Positions 1 through 4,967 of a DNA stretch of 6,668 nt are shown piece by piece; the first letter of the stretch is position 1, and each line of letters starts with the position of its first letter. Position numbers and translations under genes: made by a program. This DNA is from an uncultured Pleurocapsa sp. (GTDB taxonomy: Bacteria; Cyanobacteriota; Cyanobacteriia; Cyanobacteriales; Xenococcaceae), in the NCBI GenBank assembly GCA_937884735.1, contig CAKZYI010000652.1:1-6668 (forward strand), given 5' to 3'. The notes beneath the pieces were generated by a model. It did not search any database and was not told the origin of the DNA. It saw nothing but the letters and a program-made list of their open reading frames with translations.

Positions 1-1181
1 AACTTAAAGAATCTAGAGTTTTAGATGAATCTCAAGCTAAGAGTATTCAAGAACAATTGTCGCTTTTAGAAAATGTTACTAGCTCTGGTAACTCATTAAA
101 AGATAAATTAAATTTGACGGCTACTACCCTTAATAATCAGCAAGAACTTATTCAGCCTCACTGGCAAAATCTTAGCCATTATTTAGAAAGTATTCAAGTT
201 CAACGTCACGAATTAGAGGCTAAGACGGCAGAGTTGGAGGATAAAAAGCAGCAAAAACAGACTATGATGGATGGAAATTCTCTACCGAAACAAGAGTAAA
301 GAGTTGAACAAAAGTCTTTAGAAGAAAAACAGAAATTAAGCAGTTTACTTGAGCTACAGTCAGTTGAGCAAAAAAGCATGCTGGAAATGTTAGAAGGCTC
401 TCAATCTGATTTTGCTGGTGTACCAAAAGTGAATCTTCATGAATTGGAAAATATGCCTTTGCCAAATTTGGAAACTATTGTTGGAGATCTCAAAAAAGAT
501 TTGGAAAAAGTAGCCAGATTTGTTAACGATCAAGAAGAAGAACTAGGTTGGCAATGCAAAGCGGTAGAAGATCTAGAAGCAAAAATTGCTGAAGTTGGAG
601 ATTTTGAACGTTTTACTCTAGAACAAGAACTAGCAGATGAACGAGAAGCAAAGAAAATGCTCGACCAAACATTAGTTGGTCAACGTCGTTCTCTTAAGGA
701 GAGACATCAGATTTTATTACAGCATTCTAGGGTTTTAAAACGCAGACAAGGAATAATTGACTTTGACTTTGATTCGGAGATTCAAGATATTGATTTGAGT
801 TCAATCAAAAAAGGACTAGAAGAACAATATCAAAAACTTCAACAGCAACAGGAAGAGTTAGCCCAAGAAATAGCTCAGATAGAACAAAATATTCAGCAGC
901 GCACAGCTGAGTTAGGGCAACAGAAAAGCCAGCAAAACGAACTAGAATCAAGTATTGTTCAAAAGCAATATGAGTGGAATCAATTAAACTTGAACGTAAT
1001 TGAAGTTCAGTCTCAATTTGATTTTTACGAATAACAGTTACAGCCTTTGCAAGACACTCTAGACTCAATTAATAGTCAAGTTGAAGAAATGAATCAGTTA
1101 ATGACTGCTTATCATCAGGAAAATCCTCTTAATGCTGTTCGTGAAATCAAGCAAATTATTGATGAGTTGATTGTGAAATAA
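1..1181 (+). pseudogene. Coiled-coil protein, HmpF-like, 5'-truncated by window edge and interrupted by two in-frame TAA codons
   Basis: The frame beginning at base 3 is open from the left edge to TAA 1179-1181, about 392 codons, except for TAA at 297-299 and TAA at 1032-1034. Between and after these stops the frame never shifts, and the protein character stays the same: Gln/Glu/Lys/Leu-rich heptad-like coiled coil with no membrane segment or signal peptide. The last segment ends NPLNAVREIKQIIDELIVK, a well-formed C-terminus, so the terminal stop looks genuine. The central segment with VGQRRSLKERHQILLQHSRVL-type sequence and the C-terminal REIKQIIDEL recall HmpF, a cyanobacterial coiled-coil protein needed for type IV pilus motility; that assignment is from memory and tentative. 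Each internal TAA is one C-to-T change from CAA (Gln) or one G-to-T change from GAA (Glu), both abundant here. The lack of frameshifts suggests recent inactivation, readthrough or sequence error. The true start lies left of the window. Confidence 0.7.
378..1034 (+). CDS. Longest uninterrupted fragment of the coiled-coil gene (218 codons)
   Basis: This is the stretch between the two internal stops, which an automatic caller would probably report as a stand-alone hypothetical protein. ATG 378 is the first in-frame ATG after the TAA at 297-299; a GAG at 366-368 is a weak possible ribosome binding site. The product would be an acidic to neutral coiled coil with a Gln-rich segment around residues 150-195 (YQKLQQQQEELAQEI and following). 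Because the frame is open on both sides and the coiled-coil character continues across both stops, I read it as an internal piece of the larger gene, not an independent one. It could still be made by reinitiation or as a shortened product. Confidence 0.35.
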   Translation: MLEMLEGSQSDFAGVPKVNLHELENMPLPNLETIVGDLKKDLEKVARFVNDQEEELGWQCKAVEDLEAKIAEVGDFERFTLEQELADEREAKKMLDQTLVGQRRSLKERHQILLQHSRVLKRRQGIIDFDFDSEIQDIDLSSIKKGLEEQYQKLQQQQEELAQEIAQIEQNIQQRTAELGQQKSQQNELESSIVQKQYEWNQLNLNVIEVQSQFDFYE

Positions 1182-1219
1182 GTAAGCAATTTTTAAAATA
1201 AAATGTTTGGCAAATTTTC

Positions 1220-1426
1220 TTATAACTGGGGTTCAATTTTATCATGAGGAATTTCTGGAGATATATTACCTCGATTAGTTTTAGGCTGTAGCTTAGGGTC
1301 AATTTTAAGTTGATAACCCATTTTTTCAAACTGCTCGACAAACTCAGTCTGCTTGTATTTTTTGGTCGATTTGCTACCAGCTTTTTCTTGTCTGCGTATT
1401 TTTTTAATTTTGGATTTTTTACCCAT
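1220..1426 (-). CDS. Small, strongly basic protein of unknown function (68 aa), downstream of the PIN-PhoH gene
   Basis: The start is ATG at 1426-1424 and the stop TAA at 1222-1220. The first 25 residues are very lysine-rich (MGKKSKIKKIRRQEK, then STKKYK). A middle part with the look of a short amphipathic helix follows (TEFVEQFEKMGYQLKI), then a Pro-rich polar tail ending IEPQL. I count 15 Lys and 3 Arg against 8 acidic residues, a net charge near +10. There is no membrane segment, cysteine pair or signal peptide. The N-terminal basic patch would suit nucleic acid or ribosome contact, but that is inference. It follows the PIN-PhoH gene on the same strand with a 54 bp AT-rich gap and no evident terminator, so cotranscription is likely. 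A GAG lies 5 to 7 bases before the ATG. It converges on the coiled-coil gene with 38 bp between their stops. I do not recognise the family. Confidence 0.6.
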   Translation of the reverse strand: MGKKSKIKKIRRQEKAGSKSTKKYKQTEFVEQFEKMGYQLKIDPKLQPKTNRGNISPEIPHDKIEPQL

Positions 1427-1480
1427 AGCTCTAGTTTTTTAATCGTTATCTATTTTTATTTCTTGCCTTTAATAACTTTG

Positions 1481-2806
1481 TTATAGCAACGCTGTGGCTC
1501 TTTCTGCCAGACTCGATCGCTCTCCTTTGGCTAGAGTAATATGACCAGCTAAAGGTTCGTGTTTGAATCTTTCTACTACATAAGTTAGTCCGTTGCTGGC
1601 AGCATCAATATAAGGATTATCGATCTGGTCTGGATCTCCTGTTAAAACTACTTTAGTACCTTCTCCAGCACGAGTAATAATAGTTTTGACTTCATGGGGA
1701 GTAAGATTTTGAGCTTCGTCAATGATTAAAAACTGTTGGGGAATGGTGCGACCACGGATATAAGTCAGGGGTTCAATTTGCAAAAGACCCATTTCAATTA
1801 ATTCTTCGTGTCCTCTACGCCAGTGTCCAGGCTTTTCTTCTTTATCTTGATTGCCAAAAATCAAATCAAAATTATCATAAAGAGGTTGCATCCAGGGAGT
1901 GAGCTTTTCGTTAATATCTCCAGGGAGAAAACCAATGTCTTTTCCCATTGGTACTACTGGGCGAGATATTAGAAGACGACTGTAGAGCTTTTCGTCTGCT
2001 ACCTTTTGTAATCCAGCTGCGATCGCTAGTAGGGTTTTTCCTGTTCCTGCTTTGCCTACTAGTGTAACTAACTTAATAGAATCTTGTAATAGTAAATTGA
2101 GAGCAAATCTTTGTTCTCGGTTACGAGGCTGTATTCGAGATACTCCTAACTTGGGTAATGTCATCAAGGGAATGATGGTGTGACTTTTGCCATCAACCAT
2201 TCCTAGTGCGGTGTGAGAAGGATTAAGCTGGTCTACCAGGGTAATATCTTGATTGGGTAAAAACTTTTTTTCTAGGGTAATCGAACCAGATTTGAAAAAT
2301 TCGCTAATTTTATCGGCACCAACTAGTATTTCTGTGGTACCAGTATAAAGTTCGTCTACATCAACTTTATCTGTTTCATAGTCTTCGGCATTGAGTCCTA
2401 AAGCATCGGCTTTGATTCGTAAATTGGTATCTTTGCTGACTACAATGACAGGACAGTGGCATTGATTTTTGCACTGCATTCCTACTGCTAAAATAGCATT
2501 ATCAGCCACGTCACCACTCAATTCTGAGGGGAGTTCTTTGAGGGTTAAGCGATCGCTTAAAGCGACTCTTAATGTACCTCCATTGCTTAAGGTTACTCCA
2601 GTAGTCAAGTGACCTTCTTGACGCAAATCATCTAGGGTGCGAGATACTTGCCTGGCATTACGACCAGTCATCTCTGGCTGTTTTTTGAAACGGTCTAATT
2701 CTTCAATTACGGCAATTGGCAATACTATTTCATTGTCTTCAAACCGCAAAATGGCAGTAGGATCGTGAAGTATTACATTAGTATCAATGACAAAAATTTT
2801 TTTCAT
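1481..2806 (-). CDS. PIN domain-PhoH fusion protein (PhoH2/YlaK-type ribonuclease and ATPase)
   Basis: This 441-residue cytoplasmic protein has the two-domain architecture of PhoH2/YlaK. Residues 1-150 form a PIN nuclease domain with the expected acidic residues: D8 in VIDTN, E35/E36 in IEEL, D99/D102 in GDVADNA and D126 in SKDTN. Residues from about 220 form the PhoH P-loop NTPase: Walker A GKAGTGKT at 251-258, Walker B with D363-E364 in FLIIDEAQN, a sensor-like LTGDPDQID at 388-396, and a C-terminal GERSSLAERA with R430. All key residues are present and the length is normal, so it should be active. Mycobacterial PIN-PhoH proteins have sequence-specific RNA helicase and RNase activity; for cyanobacteria the role is inferred by homology. 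Cys and His cluster at 112-118 (CKNQCHC), a possible metal-binding patch. Start ATG 2806-2804 fits the PIN beta-1 strand; an out-of-frame ATG overlaps at 2810-2808. The gene is divergent from ndhF3 and followed by a small basic protein gene. Confidence 0.93.
   Translation of the reverse strand: MKKIFVIDTNVILHDPTAILRFEDNEIVLPIAVIEELDRFKKQPEMTGRNARQVSRTLDDLRQEGHLTTGVTLSNGGTLRVALSDRLTLKELPSELSGDVADNAILAVGMQCKNQCHCPVIVVSKDTNLRIKADALGLNAEDYETDKVDVDELYTGTTEILVGADKISEFFKSGSITLEKKFLPNQDITLVDQLNPSHTALGMVDGKSHTIIPLMTLPKLGVSRIQPRNREQRFALNLLLQDSIKLVTLVGKAGTGKTLLAIAAGLQKVADEKLYSRLLISRPVVPMGKDIGFLPGDINEKLTPWMQPLYDNFDLIFGNQDKEEKPGHWRRGHEELIEMGLLQIEPLTYIRGRTIPQQFLIIDEAQNLTPHEVKTIITRAGEGTKVVLTGDPDQIDNPYIDAASNGLTYVVERFKHEPLAGHITLAKGERSSLAERATALL
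2019..2026. repeat. HIP1 palindrome GCGATCGC
   Basis: A perfect HIP1 octamer inside the PIN-PhoH coding region, encoding part of LLAIAAG just after Walker A. HIP1 is over-represented in many cyanobacterial genomes and supports that origin. Confidence 0.9.
2545..2560. repeat. HIP1 palindrome extended to 16 bp
   Basis: The HIP1 core at 2549-2556 is flanked by TTAA on both sides, giving the perfect 16 bp palindrome TTAAGCGATCGCTTAA within the PIN domain coding region (residues ALSDRLT). Confidence 0.9.
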
Positions 2807-2931
2807 TCATTAAATAGCTTACTAGCTTAAACGAATTCGCCAAAGTAATCCTGTGGCAAGAGGTATCTTGATTTAGAACAAATATTCTCTTTGTTAATTG
2901 TCTATTGTTAACCGTTTCTTGTCCATCAATC

Positions 2932-3013
2932 TTGCTTATTTGAATAGTCAATCATCCATCATAAAAATAGATAATTGACTATTTTAAAATCTATTTATCA
3001 TAGAAATAAGCAA
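2932..3013. repeat. Nested perfect inverted repeats (10 bp outer and 10 bp inner arms)
   Basis: The outer arms are TTGCTTATTT (2932-2941) and AAATAAGCAA (3004-3013). The inner arms are AATAGTCAAT (2943-2952) and ATTGACTATT (2974-2983). A further pair, AAATAGAT (2965-2972) with ATCTATTT (2989-2996), would compete with the inner stem. The structure ends 6 bp before the -35 candidate of ndhF3. It could be a cruciform-prone regulatory segment, a dyad for a dimeric regulator, or the remnant of a small repeat element. No T-run follows, so it does not look like a terminator. Confidence 0.55.
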
Positions 3014-3019
3014 ATAGTA

Positions 3020-3049
3020 TTGTACAAAGCATTGAATTTAATCTATACT
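3020..3049 (+). promoter_or_regulatory. Candidate promoter of the ndhF3-ndhD3-cupA operon
   Basis: A -10 box TATACT (3044-3049, five of six matches to TATAAT) lies 18 bp after a weak -35 TTGTAC (3020-3025). Transcription would start near 3056, giving a leader of about 60 bases. CATTGA at 3030-3035, between the boxes, is the reverse complement of TCAATG, one half of a published NdhR/CcmR motif as I recall it (TCAATG-N10-ATCAAT). The matching half at the expected spacing is poor (ATAGTA), so that link is weak. Confidence 0.4.
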
Positions 3050-3054
3050 AGATT
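3040..3054. promoter_or_regulatory. 15 bp perfect palindrome over the ndhF3 -10 box, candidate operator
   Basis: AATCTA-TAC-TAGATT has perfect 6 bp arms around a 3 bp centre and contains the whole -10 candidate at 3044-3049. A repressor bound here would block RNA polymerase, which suits an operon switched off at high CO2. The symmetry is seen directly; the regulatory role is inference. Confidence 0.35.
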
Positions 3055-3078
3055 TTAAGTTTAATTAAGACACTTTAG

Positions 3079-3089
3079 TTGACTGTCAA
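3079..3089. promoter_or_regulatory. 11 bp perfect palindrome in the ndhF3 leader, candidate operator
   Basis: TTGAC-T-GTCAA is a perfect inverted repeat with a single central base, 27 bp before the ndhF3 ATG and about 25 bases after the predicted transcription start. Its TTGACT half recurs upstream at 2975-2980 and, inverted, at 2947-2952. It may be one of several binding sites for the same regulator. Confidence 0.3.
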
Positions 3090-3115
3090 TATTTAATACT
3101 CATTTATTATGGTGC

Positions 3116-4942
3116 ATGATGTTTAGTGAAAGTATCTGGCTAGTTCCATGTTACGCACTAGTCGGGGCGATCATGTCACTAACGTGCTCGCCAGGGAAAA
3201 TCAATAAAACTGGCTCTAGACCCGCAGGATATATTAACTTACTAATGACCTGTATCGCTTTTATCCACAGCATTCTCGCGTTGCAGGAAGTTTGGCAACA
3301 GCCAGTTCAAGAAATAAGATTTCCTTGGTTGACAGCAGCCGGTTTATACATCTCCTTTGATATTAAAATTTCTTCTATTACCGTAGCCGCACTGGTGCTG
3401 ATTACAGGCTTGAATATCCTGGCACAGCTGTATGCTGTTGGCTACATGGAAATGGACTGGGGTTGGGGTCGTTTTTATGCTCTGATGGGCTTTTTTGAGG
3501 CTGGTTTGTGTGGTCTAGCTTTATGCAACTCTCTCTTCTTTAGCTACGTATTTTTAGAGTTGCTTACTTTGGCTACATATTTAATTGTTGGCTTCTGGTT
3601 TGCTCAACCCCTTGTAGTTACTGGGGCAAGAGATGCTTTTTGGACAAAGCGAGTGGGTGATTTGTTGTTGCTGATTGGAATCATTTCTCTCTGGTCTTTT
3701 ACCGGTACTCTAAACTACGATGATTTAGCAGAATGGGCAAAGGTGGCAAATTTAACTCCTGTTACAGCTAATTTACTCTGTTTAGCTTTAATCACAGGGC
3801 CTTTAGCAAAATGCGCCCAGTTTCCTCTACAGCTATGGCTTGATGAGGCAATGGAAGGACCTATTCCTGCTTCTATGCTGCGTAATTCAATTGTGGTAGC
3901 TTCAGGTGCTTATGTTGCCATTCAATTACAGCCCGTATTGGCGCAATCGGCTATTTCCAATTTGGTGATGATTTGCGTAGGTTCTTTTACTGCTATTAGC
4001 GCATCTTTAATTGCGATCGCTCAGGTAGATATCAAGCGAACTTTATCCTATTCTGTCAGTGCCTACATGGGATTTATCTTTATCGCAGTTGCTGTGGGTG
4101 CAAATCACTCAGCATTGCTGTTGATTTTGATTCATGGGGTAGCGATGAGCTTATTATATATGAGTGCTGGCTCCATCATTATTAGCAATATTACTCAAGA
4201 CATTACAATGTTGGGCGGTATTTTTGGTCGTCGTCCTGTTAGTGGCACAACATTTTTGGTAGGTGCAGCAAGCTTAGTTGCCATCCCTCCTTTGGGTGGT
4301 TTTTGGGCGTTACTAGAGTTAGGAGATTATCTGTTAGCAGTCCAACCTCTTTTGCTGGGAGTTTTAGTACTGGTAGATGGATTGACAGCATTTAGCTTAA
4401 TGCGAGTGTTTAGTTTAGTATTTGGTGGCAAAGTCCAGGCTATGACCAAACGCTGTCCTGAAGTTTTGTGGGCAATGATTTTGCCAATGACCGTTTTGGC
4501 AGGAGTTGTGCTGCACTTCCCTCTCATTTTGCAGCAGTTTAACTTACTGCCCACCTGGGAAAATTTAGATAAAACTGTAGCCGTAATGTTAATCGGTTCG
4601 AGTATTACTGGTTTTAGCTTGGCAGCATTTTTATATCTTCCAGAAAAAGATGCCAGACCTGTAGAATTAATCCCCTCGTCTTTACAAAAACTATTAGCAA
4701 ATGACCTGTATATCCAAGATATTTATCGTCTGACAGTTGTGAGTTTGATTGGACTAACGTCTAAGGCAGTAGCTTGGTGCGATCGCTATATTGTCGATGG
4801 TGCGGTAAACTTAGTAGGTTTCGGTACGTTGTTTAGTGGACAGGCTCTGCGATATAGCAACTCTGGTCAGTCCCAGTTTTATTTTCTTTCTATTGTTTTG
4901 GGAACTATACTCCTTGGTCTAGTACTAGCTTTAGCTTTTTGA
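3116..4942 (+). CDS. ndhF3: NDH-1MS subunit NdhF3 (NuoL-like, CO2-uptake type)
   Basis: This 608-residue thylakoid membrane protein is the distal antiporter-like subunit of the high-affinity CO2-uptake NDH-1 complex and the docking partner of CupA. Hydrophobic segments run throughout (about 15-16 helices), with a helix at 588-607 as expected for NuoL/NdhF. Seen motifs: YAVGYMEMDWGWGRF (106-120); E148 in the fifth helix; ARDAFWTKRVGD (171-182); K232 in the helix before PLQLWLDEAMEGP; K307 in QVDIKRTLSYS; H340; and the C-terminal DLYIQDIYR and CDRYIVDGAVNLVG. The segment PASMLRNSIVVASGAY (251-266) differs from the ALIHAATMV form of ordinary NdhF1/NuoL and marks the F3/F4 branch. The F3 assignment over F4 rests mainly on the cupA-like gene downstream. 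The start has tandem ATGs (3116, 3119) and no clear ribosome binding site; the frame is closed upstream by TGA 3080-3082. ndhD3 follows after 25 bp. Confidence 0.93.
   Translation: MMFSESIWLVPCYALVGAIMSLTCSPGKINKTGSRPAGYINLLMTCIAFIHSILALQEVWQQPVQEIRFPWLTAAGLYISFDIKISSITVAALVLITGLNILAQLYAVGYMEMDWGWGRFYALMGFFEAGLCGLALCNSLFFSYVFLELLTLATYLIVGFWFAQPLVVTGARDAFWTKRVGDLLLLIGIISLWSFTGTLNYDDLAEWAKVANLTPVTANLLCLALITGPLAKCAQFPLQLWLDEAMEGPIPASMLRNSIVVASGAYVAIQLQPVLAQSAISNLVMICVGSFTAISASLIAIAQVDIKRTLSYSVSAYMGFIFIAVAVGANHSALLLILIHGVAMSLLYMSAGSIIISNITQDITMLGGIFGRRPVSGTTFLVGAASLVAIPPLGGFWALLELGDYLLAVQPLLLGVLVLVDGLTAFSLMRVFSLVFGGKVQAMTKRCPEVLWAMILPMTVLAGVVLHFPLILQQFNLLPTWENLDKTVAVMLIGSSITGFSLAAFLYLPEKDARPVELIPSSLQKLLANDLYIQDIYRLTVVSLIGLTSKAVAWCDRYIVDGAVNLVGFGTLFSGQALRYSNSGQSQFYFLSIVLGTILLGLVLALAF
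4013..4020. repeat. HIP1 palindrome GCGATCGC
   Basis: A perfect HIP1 octamer inside ndhF3, encoding part of the LIAIAQ helix (around residue 300). Confidence 0.9.
4779..4786. repeat. HIP1 palindrome GCGATCGC
   Basis: A perfect HIP1 octamer inside ndhF3, coding for C555-D556-R557 of the conserved CDRYIVDG motif. Confidence 0.9.
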
Positions 4943-4967
4943 TTCGGCTTTCTAATTTTAATAAATC

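Larger units (their letters stand above)
2807..3115. promoter_or_regulatory. Divergent intergenic region between the PIN-PhoH gene and ndhF3
   Basis: These 309 bp hold no plausible gene on either strand. The region is very AT-rich and must carry the promoters of both flanking operons. The right half contains nested inverted repeats (2932-3013), a candidate ndhF3 promoter (3020-3049), a 15 bp palindrome over its -10 box and an 11 bp palindrome in the leader (3079-3089). TTGTTAA occurs twice 14 bp apart at 2891-2897 and 2905-2911. For the PIN-PhoH gene I could not pick a convincing promoter; the minus strand shows only weak -35/-10 matches. In Synechocystis the ndhF3 operon is repressed by the LysR-type regulator NdhR (CcmR) under high CO2, so operators for such a protein are expected here. 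Confidence 0.75.

Noticed and set aside
1..1181. Alternative genetic code with TAA read as glutamine
   Set aside because: TAA also ends ndhD3, the PIN-PhoH gene and the small basic gene at the expected places, so general recoding of TAA does not fit.
1182..1219. Bidirectional terminator between the convergent genes
   Set aside because: The 38 bp are A/T-rich with T-runs, but I could not find a stable GC-containing stem.
262..1341. Minus-strand open frames at 262-465, 805-1068 and 1156-1341
   Set aside because: They are reverse shadows of the coiled-coil gene or overlap the better small basic gene. Their translations are low-complexity or hydrophobic without recognisable motifs.
1..1480. Lack of HIP1 sites in the left 1.5 kb as a sign of foreign DNA
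   Set aside because: With five sites in the other 5.2 kb, only about one or two would be expected here, so absence is not significant.
2932..3013. Insertion sequence or MITE with terminal inverted repeats
   Set aside because: The arms are only 10 bp, no flanking target duplication is visible, and a single copy cannot establish mobility. It is kept as a repeat only.
3014..3035. Full NdhR/CcmR consensus site (TCAATG-N10-ATCAAT, reverse orientation)
   Set aside because: Only the CATTGA half matches. The other half is ATAGTA, three of six, too poor to call.
4327..4554. Minus-strand open frame inside ndhF3
   Set aside because: It lies wholly within a conserved gene, and its translation shows no domain character.
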